NCBI RefSeq assembly: GCF_039852015.1
Contig: NZ_CP156626.1
Location: forward strand, 3,010,249 to 3,074,248
Reading direction: 5' to 3'
Length of the DNA: 64,000 nucleotides
Source of the DNA: Robbsia sp. KACC 23696
Lineage (GTDB): Bacteria; Pseudomonadota; Gammaproteobacteria; Burkholderiales; Burkholderiaceae
In this document: positions 47,464 to 54,556 of the stretch, piece after piece
How positions within the stretch are numbered: position 1 is the first letter of the stretch
Layout of the letters: the number at the start of each line of letters is the position of its first letter
Program-made: the position numbers and the translations under genes
Notes under the pieces: generated by a model
Databases searched by the model: none
What the model saw: the letters and a program-made list of their open reading frames with translations, nothing else
Told to the model about the DNA's origin: nothing

Positions 47464-48825
47464 TCAGAAAAACGTCGTGACGGCGCCGGTCACCTTATAG
47501 CCTTCGTCCACCAACAGCAGTTGCTTCCATTTGTCGAACGTCAGGCAGGGATGCGAAATATCGAAGCAGAGCATGTCGCCGGGGCGGATATCGGCGCCGG
47601 GCGGCACGGCGAGGAAGGCATGCTGATCCATCATCGCGGTGATCTTCCAATCGGCCGGCGCGGCGACCGGCGGATGTTCGCCCGCCGCATCGACGGCATT
47701 GGCTTGCGACGACGGTCGGTAGTGCAGCGAGACTTCGGGAAAACCGGCGTCGAAGGCCGCGTCGCGTTTGCCCAAGGCAACGATCGCCTTGCCGGCCTCG
47801 GGCACGGACTGCACATAGGCCCACAATTGCAGCGCCGGCAGCAGGCTGCGCTGCATTTCGCGCGCGATCGGGTTGTGCGCCTGAATACGCTCGTTGGCCC
47901 GTCGGTAGACACCGACGTCGTGCGTCAGGTAGCAGCCGGGACGCAACACCAGTTCCAATCCCGCCGCGCCGGCGGTGAATTCTTCGGCGACCACGTCATA
48001 CCACGCCGAACCGGCGCCGGAGAGAATCGGCGCCATCGGCGCGCCGTCATGCTGGAAGGTCGCATCGCCTGCCGCAAAGTCGCCGGCCGCGGCAATCGCC
48101 TGGATACGCGCGCAGACCTGGCGCAGAAAGTCGCGGATCGGGCCCTCTTCGCTCAGCACGCCTTCGTACAGCTCGACGCCGATCAGCGACAGCGCTGGCC
48201 AGCGACGTACCGCCTGACGCACCGCTTCTTCCTGCGCAACGTCGCGCACGCCGGTCCGGCCGCCCGGCACGCCATATTCCAGCAGCACGCGCAGTCGTTG
48301 ACCGTTCGCCGTGAAATAGGCGCCGAGCGCCTCGACGTTCTCGACAGAGTCGACGCAGCAGCAGAATTCGAACGCGGGATCGGCCTGTTGCAGTGCCGCG
48401 ATGATGGCCATATTGGCGCGACCCACCAGTTGGTTCGCCAACAGCACGCGACGCACGCCATGACCGAAAGCCGCGCGGGTCTGCGGCGCGGTGGCCAAGG
48501 TGATGCCCCAGGCGCCGTGCGCCAACTGACGCTGGAACAGCGCCGGGCTCATCGTCGTCTTGCCGTGCGGGGCCAGCTTGACCTGGTAGCGGTCGATGAA
48601 GGACTGCATCCATTGCAGGTTGTGCGTGATGCGCGCTTCGCGCAGCACGGCCACCGGCAGACTGACATCCTCACGCAGAATCTCCCAACCGCGCGCGGCA
48701 ACGTCTTCGACAGCACAATGCGCGACATCGGCGGCGAGCCCCTTGCCGAAACGATCCAGCGCCGGATGCGCATCCGCCCGCAATGCGGCGGCTTGCTTCG
48801 ACGATTGAAAATTATTTTCACTCAT
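47464..48825 (-). CDS. PLP-dependent D-amino-acid deaminase/dehydratase (DSD1/alanine-racemase-N fold)
   Basis: A 453-residue fold-type III PLP enzyme related to D-serine dehydratase (DSD1) and D-threonine aldolase. Visible signs are LPVAVLREARITHNLQWM, the PLP-lysine segment KLAPHGKTTMSP, LLEYGVPGGRTGVRD, GVELYEGV, and the C-terminal DSD domain with DQHAFLAVPPGADIRPGDMLCFDISHPCLTFDKW, whose His and Cys fit the DSD zinc site. It probably deaminates D-serine or another D-amino acid through an imine, which the linked RidA would hydrolyse. GGGAGGCAGGGC precedes the ATG. It is the first gene of the cluster, behind a clear promoter with a palindromic operator on each side. Confidence 0.85.
   Translation of the reverse strand: MSENNFQSSKQAAALRADAHPALDRFGKGLAADVAHCAVEDVAARGWEILREDVSLPVAVLREARITHNLQWMQSFIDRYQVKLAPHGKTTMSPALFQRQLAHGAWGITLATAPQTRAAFGHGVRRVLLANQLVGRANMAIIAALQQADPAFEFCCCVDSVENVEALGAYFTANGQRLRVLLEYGVPGGRTGVRDVAQEEAVRQAVRRWPALSLIGVELYEGVLSEEGPIRDFLRQVCARIQAIAAAGDFAAGDATFQHDGAPMAPILSGAGSAWYDVVAEEFTAGAAGLELVLRPGCYLTHDVGVYRRANERIQAHNPIAREMQRSLLPALQLWAYVQSVPEAGKAIVALGKRDAAFDAGFPEVSLHYRPSSQANAVDAAGEHPPVAAPADWKITAMMDQHAFLAVPPGADIRPGDMLCFDISHPCLTFDKWKQLLLVDEGYKVTGAVTTFF
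48806..48820. promoter_or_regulatory. RpiR-type operator inside the deaminase start
   Basis: TGAAAATTATTTTCA is a perfect 15-bp palindrome covering codons 2-7 of the deaminase gene. It matches the copy at 48903-48917 at 13 of 15 bases when the strand is chosen suitably. RpiR-family proteins bind comparable AT-rich TGAAA/TTTCA palindromes, so it is a candidate operator placed downstream of the promoter. Confidence 0.6.
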
Positions 48826-48869
48826 TGCCCTGCCTCCCTGGAATTTGTCGCGCTAAAGCACTGAAACGC

Positions 48870-48898
48870 ATGCTAGGCGAGGCGAAACCGAAATGCAA
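48870..48898 (-). promoter_or_regulatory. Sigma70-type promoter of the D-amino-acid cluster
   Basis: On the minus strand TTGCAT (48893-48898), a 17-bp spacer and TAGCAT (48870-48875) make a good promoter about 40 bp before the deaminase start. The two TGAAAAT palindromes lie just upstream of the -35 box and inside the first codons. Confidence 0.65.
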
Positions 48899-48902
48899 TA
48901 GG

Positions 48903-48917
48903 TGAAAATAATTTTCG
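48903..48917. promoter_or_regulatory. RpiR-type operator upstream of the -35 box
   Basis: TGAAAATAATTTTCG is a near-perfect palindrome 5 bp upstream of the -35 box, and it touches the ubiA stop codon (48918). Its centre is 97 bp from the second copy at 48806-48820, close to nine helical turns, so looping between them is possible. Confidence 0.6.
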
Positions 48918-49895
48918 TCAGCGTACGCCGGGTAGCCAGTATTGCGCGGCGATGCCGAAGAAAACGGCGGCACCGAGCCAGTTGTTGTGCAGAAATGCCT
49001 TGAAGCAACCGGCCCGATCCCGCTGCGCGATCAGGCGATGGTGATAGATGACGCAGGCGGCGGCCAGTACCAAGCCGACCACGAAAGGCAGCCCATAGCC
49101 CAGCGCGGCGCCGATGCCGGAATAGATCGCCAGGAACACCAGATAGCAGCCCATTACGGCAGCCACATCGAAGCGACCGAAGGTAATCGCCGAGGTGCGC
49201 ATGCCGATCTTCAAATCGTCGTCGCGATCGACCATCGCGTACTCGGTGTCATAGGCGACGGCCCAAAACACGTTGGCCAGCAGCATCAACCAGGCCAGCG
49301 GCGGCACATCGTTCTGCACGGCGGCAAAGGCCATCGGAATACCAAAGCCGAAGGCGATGCCGAGATAGGCCTGCGGGATCGCGAAGAAGCGCTTCAGGAA
49401 GGGATAGGTTCCCGCCACGAACACGGCAATGAGCGACAGCCATTTCGTCAACCCATTCAGCGGCAGAATCAACAGGAACGACAGCACCGCCAGCCCGCCG
49501 GCCAACGCCAGCGCTTCCCAGGCACGAATCCGTCCCGACGTCAGCGGCCGGTTTTCCGTGCGCTTCACATGCTTGTCGAAGTCGCGGTCGGCGTAGTCAT
49601 TGATCGCACATCCGGCGGAGCGCATCAAAATCGTGCCGACGATGAAGATCAGCAGCAAGCCAGGCCGCGGATGTCCGTTGGAGGCAATCCACAAGGCATT
49701 CAAGGTCGGCCAGAGCAGCAGCAAGCTGCCAATCGGCTTGTCCATCCGGATTAGCCGCAGATACAGCGGCAAGCGTGCGCGCAGCCGCGCCAGCGGACCC
49801 GGACCGCCGTTCGGTTGGCCGGTCGGCCCCCCTGCGGGCGGCAGGGAATTGGGAGATTGGGGCGATGAAGGGGAAGGTGAAACGTACGGCATCAT
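48918..49895 (-). CDS. ubiA: 4-hydroxybenzoate polyprenyltransferase
   Basis: UbiA attaches the polyprenyl chain to 4-hydroxybenzoate in ubiquinone synthesis. The protein has nine or so membrane segments and both Asp-rich motifs: [20 protein letters not shown] and [40 protein letters not shown] marks the N-terminal core; the first 35 residues are a Pro/Ser/Gly-rich extension. 325 residues. Its stop codon abuts the operator of the neighbouring D-amino-acid cluster. Confidence 0.96.
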   Translation of the reverse strand: MMPYVSPSPSSPQSPNSLPPAGGPTGQPNGGPGPLARLRARLPLYLRLIRMDKPIGSLLLLWPTLNALWIASNGHPRPGLLLIFIVGTILMRSAGCAINDYADRDFDKHVKRTENRPLTSGRIRAWEALALAGGLAVLSFLLILPLNGLTKWLSLIAVFVAGTYPFLKRFFAIPQAYLGIAFGFGIPMAFAAVQNDVPPLAWLMLLANVFWAVAYDTEYAMVDRDDDLKIGMRTSAITFGRFDVAAVMGCYLVFLAIYSGIGAALGYGLPFVVGLVLAAACVIYHHRLIAQRDRAGCFKAFLHNNWLGAAVFFGIAAQYWLPGVR

Positions 49896-50010
49896 GCATC
49901 CTCGCTAGCGTGAAAGCATGATACACGGATCATCGAAACGGGCGCCGCATCGCGGCCCGAGGGCAACGGCGGCCGGCCGCGCATCCCTCTCGGCGCGGCA
50001 CAAATGCAAC

Positions 50011-50056
50011 GCGGACCGCCAGACAGTCCCGTTATCGGGAAAGTCGGGCGGTCCGC
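50011..50056. other. Long nested hairpin downstream of dps
   Basis: GCGGACCGCC (50011-50020) pairs perfectly with GGCGGTCCGC (50047-50056), and inside it GAC/GTC and CCCG-TTAT-CGGG pairings continue the stem. There is no T run on either strand. It may act as a transcription end or stabiliser for dps, or be a small structured RNA. Confidence 0.6.
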
Positions 50057-50132
50057 GAGAAACACATCGGGCATCGCGCAGGCGGCGCAGCGCCGCATCG
50101 ACCCTGCTACGTATCCCGCACCTCGGCAGCGA

Positions 50133-50621
50133 TCAAGCCAGCAGCGAGCGCAGCATCCATGCGGTCTTTTCGTGCGTTTGCATACGTTGCGTCAGCAGAT
50201 CGGCGGTCGGCTCGTCGCCGGCGGCATCGCAGATCGGGAAGATCGCGCGCGCGGTGCGCACGACGGCTTCCTGCCCTTCGACCAGTTGCTGAATCATCGC
50301 GCCTGCATCCGGCACGCCATCCGATTCGGCGATCGTCGTCAGCTTGGCAAATTCCTTATAGCTGCCCGGTGCGAAATACCCCAACGCGCGGATCCGTTCG
50401 GCGATGTCGTCCGACGCCACGGCCAATTCCGTGTACTGCGTCTCGAACATCGTGTGCAGCGAGTTGAACTGCGGACCGGTCACATTCCAGTGAAAATAAT
50501 GCGTCTTCAGGTACAGCGTGTACGTATCTGCCAGCAAACGGCTCAGGCCGTCCGCCAACTTCTTGCGATCGTCGTCGCTGATGCCGATGTTGACCGCGAT
50601 GCTCTTCTCTTTCTTGCCCAT
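50133..50621 (-). CDS. dps: Dps family DNA-binding ferritin-like protein
   Basis: Dps proteins form 12-subunit shells that oxidise and store iron and protect DNA from peroxide. The 162-residue protein shows the signature [22 protein letters not shown] and the ferroxidase residues H44, H56, E60, D72 and E75 in the order of the family, then [13 protein letters not shown]. The N-terminus is basic (MGKKEK), fitting DNA binding. It follows katA, with an OxyR-like site in the gap, an arrangement like katG-dpsA in Burkholderia pseudomallei. Confidence 0.95.
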   Translation of the reverse strand: MGKKEKSIAVNIGISDDDRKKLADGLSRLLADTYTLYLKTHYFHWNVTGPQFNSLHTMFETQYTELAVASDDIAERIRALGYFAPGSYKEFAKLTTIAESDGVPDAGAMIQQLVEGQEAVVRTARAIFPICDAAGDEPTADLLTQRMQTHEKTAWMLRSLLA

Positions 50622-50820
50622 TGCAGCACTCCTGTTATTGTCCGTGCAAGTTTAGCGGATTCATTTCCGTCGCGCGCTTTGCATTTCCATTCCGCCTCGA
50701 ACGACGACCTGGGACTAGCAGCCTACCCGACATCGATGATCTACGCGTCGTCACTCACGCCGGGATGTAACGTCGTTCAGTTCGTCCGACGTGCATCCAT
50801 GTAAAGCAGTGTAGCCGGAC

Positions 50821-50873
50821 CTATCCAATAAATAAAATCAATCGTTTTTATATATACGATAGTTTTTTGCTTA
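50821..50873. promoter_or_regulatory. OxyR-like site upstream of dps
   Basis: In this AT-rich patch the tetrads ATCA, TTAT, ATAG and CTTA occur at 11-bp intervals (50837, 50848, 50859, 50870), close to the OxyR pattern ATAG-N7-CTAT-N7-ATAG-N7-CTAT. A 42-bp part (50821-50862) aligns with the region upstream of katA at 30 of 42 bases with matching CTATCC...ATAG ends. It lies about 200-250 bp before the dps start. Confidence 0.5.
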
Positions 50874-50883
50874 CGCAACCTGT

Positions 50884-52323
50884 TTAGCGGAGATTTTCCA
50901 GCGCCGCGATCACGCCATCGGCATAGGCCGGATCGACGCGGCGGAAATGGGCCACCTGGCGCGCTACGATGTCCTCGGGAACGCTCGCGATCGACCGGGC
51001 GATATTGCCGAAAAGCCGCTGCTTCTGCGCGTCGTCGAAACTGCGAAACAGGGCAGCGGGCTGGCTGTAATAATCGTCGTCGACCCGGTGATCGTAGCGC
51101 ATGACATCGCCGCCCGCTTCCACCGGCTCCAGGACCGATGGATCCTGCGGAAACCCGCCGAAGCGATTCGGCTCGTAGTTCGGCGTGCCGCCCTTGTTGC
51201 CGTCCGCGCGCATCAAGCCGTCGCGGTGATAGGCATTCGCATTCGGATTGCGTGTGGCGTTGACCGGAATCTGATGGTGATTGATCCCCACCCGATAGCG
51301 GTGTGCATCGCCGTAGGCAAATAAGCGGCCCTGCAACAAGCGATCCGGCGAGAAACCGATGCCCGGCACGACATTCGCGGGCGAGAAGGCCGCCTGCTCG
51401 ACATCGGCGAAATAGTTCTGCGGGTTGCGGTTCAACTGCATGACGCCGACATCGATCAACGGATAATCCGCGTGCGGCCAAACCTTCGTGATATCGAAGG
51501 GATTGTAGCGATAGGTCGCCGCGTCCTTTTCCGGCATCACCTGGATCTTCACCGTCCACGCCGGGAAATTGCCATCCTCGATCGCGTCGTACAAGTCCTG
51601 CTGCGCCGCTTCGCGATTGCCCGCGACAACGGCTGCCGCTTCCGCATCGGTGAAGTTCTCCACATCCTGCTTCGACTTGAAGTGGAACTTGACCCAGAAA
51701 CGTTCGTTGTCCGCATTGATCATCGAAAACGTGTGCGAACCATAGCCGTGCATCTGCCGATAGTTTTTCGGGATACCGCGATCGCTCATCAGAATCGTCA
51801 CCTGATGCAGCGATTCCGGCGAGAGCGACCAGAAATCCCACGCCGCCGTCGGACTGCGCATATTGGTGCGCGGATCCCGTTTCTGCGTGTGAATGAAGTC
51901 CGGAAATTTCAGCGGGTCGCGGATGAAGAACACCGGCGTGTTATTGCCCACCACGTCCCAGTTGCCTTCCTCGGTGTAGAACTTCACTGAAAAGCCGCGC
52001 ACATCGCGCTCGGTGTCGGCCGCGCCGCGCTCGCCGGCCACCGTGGAGAACCGCAGGAAGATCTCGCTGGTCTTGCCGATCTCGGAAAACAGCTTCGCCT
52101 TCGTGAACGGCGTGATGTCGTGCGTGACCGTGAACGTGCCGAACGCGCCCGATCCCTTTGCGTGGACCCGACGTTCCGGGATGACTTCACGATTGAAATG
52201 CGCGAGCTTGTCGATCAGCCAGACGTCCTGCAACAGCACCGGGCCGCGCGGCCCCGCGGTCATGGCATTCTGGTTATCACCCACCGGTGCGCCGGCTGCA
52301 GTCGTCAAAATGCGGTCATTCAT
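50884..52323 (-). CDS. katA: Monofunctional heme catalase
   Basis: A 479-residue small-subunit (clade 3) catalase that dismutates hydrogen peroxide. The distal His lies in [17 protein letters not shown], the Asn in [20 protein letters not shown], and the proximal heme-ligand Tyr in [46 protein letters not shown] is also typical. GGGGA precedes the ATG. It sits where many Burkholderia have the bifunctional katG, between oxyR and dps, and has an OxyR-like site and a small open frame in its 330-bp upstream region. Confidence 0.97.
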   Translation of the reverse strand: MNDRILTTAAGAPVGDNQNAMTAGPRGPVLLQDVWLIDKLAHFNREVIPERRVHAKGSGAFGTFTVTHDITPFTKAKLFSEIGKTSEIFLRFSTVAGERGAADTERDVRGFSVKFYTEEGNWDVVGNNTPVFFIRDPLKFPDFIHTQKRDPRTNMRSPTAAWDFWSLSPESLHQVTILMSDRGIPKNYRQMHGYGSHTFSMINADNERFWVKFHFKSKQDVENFTDAEAAAVVAGNREAAQQDLYDAIEDGNFPAWTVKIQVMPEKDAATYRYNPFDITKVWPHADYPLIDVGVMQLNRNPQNYFADVEQAAFSPANVVPGIGFSPDRLLQGRLFAYGDAHRYRVGINHHQIPVNATRNPNANAYHRDGLMRADGNKGGTPNYEPNRFGGFPQDPSVLEPVEAGGDVMRYDHRVDDDYYSQPAALFRSFDDAQKQRLFGNIARSIASVPEDIVARQVAHFRRVDPAYADGVIAALENLR

Positions 52324-52385
52324 TGGGATTCCCCGTTGGATTTATAAGATGTCGTGGGTCAGCGTTCGCGCGAGGCGCGTCGGCC

Positions 52386-52502
52386 TTAATGGGCGCGAGC
52401 GAAATGCGCGAACAGACGTGTCAGCGTCGACATCGGCGTACGTTGCGCGCGGCGCTGCCGGACATTGCCAGCGGTGGGGGCCGGGGTGCGGTTCGTGGTC
52501 AT
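52386..52502 (-). CDS. Candidate 38-residue basic small protein in the katA leader
   Basis: A short frame with a good ribosome site (AGGA seven bases before ATG) encodes a 38-residue, Arg-rich peptide (includes RQRRAQRTP and LTRLFAHFARAH). It lies between the presumed katA promoter and the katA start, 62 bp upstream of katA, so it would be on the same mRNA. I do not recognise a family; it could be a real small protein, a translated leader, or chance. Confidence 0.35.
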   Translation of the reverse strand: MTTNRTPAPTAGNVRQRRAQRTPMSTLTRLFAHFARAH

Positions 52503-52579
52503 GGCGGATTCCTCTCTCGTATTGCATTGACTGGCGTCGGGCACCGGATGCGATGCCATGGAGAGGAATTTACCTTATG

Positions 52580-52632
52580 CTATCGATTTTTATAAATTGA
52601 TTATTTTTATCTATCGGATAGCTTTTGCCGCG
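52580..52632. promoter_or_regulatory. OxyR-like site upstream of katA
   Basis: Tetrads ATTG (52596), TTAT (52607) and ATAG (52618) follow the OxyR 11-bp phasing, and 52580-52621 shares CTATC...GATAG ends and 30 of 42 bases with the dps upstream element read on the other strand. The surrounding AT-richness contrasts with the genome. Other content of the 333-bp katA upstream gap is the small frame at 52386-52502. Confidence 0.45.
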
Positions 52633-52656
52633 TGCATCGTTCCGTCGGCGCAGCGT

Positions 52657-53310
52657 TCAGCCACGCGGGAACTGCATTAACAGCGACGCGGACGCCGTCC
52701 CGGGTATATCGGCCGCTACATCATCTCCTGCCGCGCGCTGCAAGGCCGCGACTCGCTCGGCTCGCACCGATAGCACCGACTCGCCGAGCGACGGCAGTGC
52801 CAGCGCGTAGTCTGGCATCCGCACCCGTTTCACCGTCGTATCGAGCATCGGCACGTCGTCGAGATGCGCCACGGCCAGAAGGTCGTCCTTGATGGCGTCA
52901 TCCAACGCATCGAAGCCCGGCAGGTTCTCGATAGCAGCCGCATAAACCTGCGGGCCGGTGCCGTTCCATACGCTCTGTAGTGCATTCGCGCTGGCGCCGA
53001 AACCATGTTGGGTATGGCAATACTGCTGTGCGGCGGCGCACAGCGCCTGACGCCGATCGCCCCGCTGCTGCAAGCGCGCCATGCCCTCGAACGCGATCCG
53101 CAACGCGGGCGTCAGATGCACGACCGGGTCCATCGACGTCTGGCCCATGAACCACAGAACGGCGCGGTGATCGTTGGCGCCGATCTGCTCCTTGAACAAT
53201 GCGGTGCCGCCGATCGACACGAGCGCCGCATCGGCGGCGTTCTGGGCGTCGGGCGCGCCGTCGGCGACAAGCGCCCGCGCGTCCGATGGGATCGAGGGAC
53301 GGATCGTCAT
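52657..53310 (-). CDS. Hypothetical protein between oxyR and katA
   Basis: A 217-residue protein that I do not recognise. It is predicted soluble, Ala-rich, without signal peptide or membrane segment. The more structured parts read NDHRAVLWFMGQTSMDPVVHL, LRIAFEGMARLQQRGDRRQALCAAAQQYCHTQHGFG and PVPMLDTTVKRVRMPDYALALPSLGESVLSV-like segments; two Cys (about residues 91 and 98) are the only ones. GAAGG lies six bases before the ATG. It is on the same strand as oxyR and katA, 88 bp after oxyR, so a role in the peroxide response is possible but only from context. Confidence 0.6.
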   Translation of the reverse strand: MTIRPSIPSDARALVADGAPDAQNAADAALVSIGGTALFKEQIGANDHRAVLWFMGQTSMDPVVHLTPALRIAFEGMARLQQRGDRRQALCAAAQQYCHTQHGFGASANALQSVWNGTGPQVYAAAIENLPGFDALDDAIKDDLLAVAHLDDVPMLDTTVKRVRMPDYALALPSLGESVLSVRAERVAALQRAAGDDVAADIPGTASASLLMQFPRG

Positions 53311-53398
53311 GGATGCCTTCGTTATTGAGCATAACGATTGGGTCGCATCGCCTGTCGCGCCGTTCCCTCGAGGATCGGTCTAATACACAACCAATGCC

Positions 53399-54358
53399 TT
53401 ACTGGGCGACGGCGGGCAGATCGAGCTTTTCCACGCCTTGCAGATCGCAGGCGAGGACCGCATTGCAAACCGCTTCGATCGCCTCGTGGCGGGTAAAGCT
53501 CTTGCGCCAGGCCAGCACGACACGGCGGTCGGGCGCGGGCGCCGTGAACGGCACATAGGACAACAAGCCGCTATCGGTCTTGCGATCCATATCGGATGCC
53601 TGTGGCACCGACGTGCGCGGAAGCACCGTGATGCCGACGCCGCTCGCCACCATATGGCGAATCGTCTCCAGCGACGAGCCCTCGAACGTCTTCTGGATGC
53701 CGTCGGCGTTTTGCGAGAAACGCATCAGCTCCGGACAGACGCCCAAAACCTGGTCGCGGAAGCAATGGCCATTGCCGAGCAAGAGCATCGTTTCCTTCTT
53801 CAGGTCCTCGGCGACGATCGCCTGACGTTTCTCCCATTCGTGGCCGCGTGGGACGGCCACGACGAACGGTTCATCGTAGAGCGGCCGCACCATCAAACCG
53901 GTTTCGGGGAACGGCAGCGCCATGATCGCCACGTCCAGCTCGCCCTGCTTCAGCAATTCCAGCAGCTTGACCGTGTAGTTCTCCTGCAGCATCAACGGCA
54001 TCTGCGGCACGAGCTCGATCATGTTCTTGACCAGCGCCGGCAGCAGATACGGTCCGATCGTATAGATCACGCCCAGCCGCAGCGGACCGGCCAACGGGTC
54101 CTGTCCCTGTTTCGCGATTTCCTTGATCGCCAGCGTCTGCTCCAGCACGCGCTGGGCCTGTGCCACGATCTGACCGCCTACCGGCGTCACGCTGACCTCG
54201 CTGGTGCCGCGTTCGAAGATCTGCACCTCGAGCTCGTCCTCGAGCTTCTTGATCGCGACCGACAGCGTCGGCTGACTGACGAAGCAGGCCTCGGCGGCCC
54301 GGCCGAAGTGACGCTCACGGGCCACGGCGACGATGTATTTCAGTTCAGTAAGCGTCAT
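53399..54358 (-). CDS. oxyR: Hydrogen peroxide-inducible regulator OxyR
   Basis: A LysR-type regulator of 319 residues. The N-terminal HTH (ELKYIVAVARERHFGRAAEACFVSQPTLSVAIKKLEDEL) and effector domain are typical, and the redox pair is exactly as in E. coli OxyR: Cys199 in GHCFRDQ and Cys208 in LGVCPE. The ATG at 54358 gives the standard N-terminus; an in-frame upstream extension of 24 residues would cover the regulatory region and is rejected. A half OxyR site lies about 20 bp before the ATG, suggesting autoregulation. Downstream katA and dps are expected targets. Confidence 0.96.
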   Translation of the reverse strand: MTLTELKYIVAVARERHFGRAAEACFVSQPTLSVAIKKLEDELEVQIFERGTSEVSVTPVGGQIVAQAQRVLEQTLAIKEIAKQGQDPLAGPLRLGVIYTIGPYLLPALVKNMIELVPQMPLMLQENYTVKLLELLKQGELDVAIMALPFPETGLMVRPLYDEPFVVAVPRGHEWEKRQAIVAEDLKKETMLLLGNGHCFRDQVLGVCPELMRFSQNADGIQKTFEGSSLETIRHMVASGVGITVLPRTSVPQASDMDRKTDSGLLSYVPFTAPAPDRRVVLAWRKSFTRHEAIEAVCNAVLACDLQGVEKLDLPAVAQ

Positions 54359-54380
54359 GACAATCGGAAAATGAAATTCG

Positions 54381-54395
54381 ATAGGTTTTTTCTTA
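54381..54395. promoter_or_regulatory. OxyR-like half site at its own promoter
   Basis: ATAG-GTTTTTT-CTTA fits ATAG-N7-CTAT except the last two bases, and it closely resembles ATAG-TTTTTTG-CTTA before dps. It lies 23-37 bp upstream of the oxyR start. Confidence 0.45.
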
Positions 54396-54556
54396 TCTCT
54401 GTTTATACACGGGTTATTCCAATCCGCCAACCCGCGCCAGAATCACATCGTTGTTGAGGCAGGATTTGCGAGGCGGCGCGCCGCACGCGCGGGTGACGGA
54501 TGGGCGGCCGATCCCGTCGCACGGCCGTGAAACCGGGGCGCGACGGTCGGATGCGA

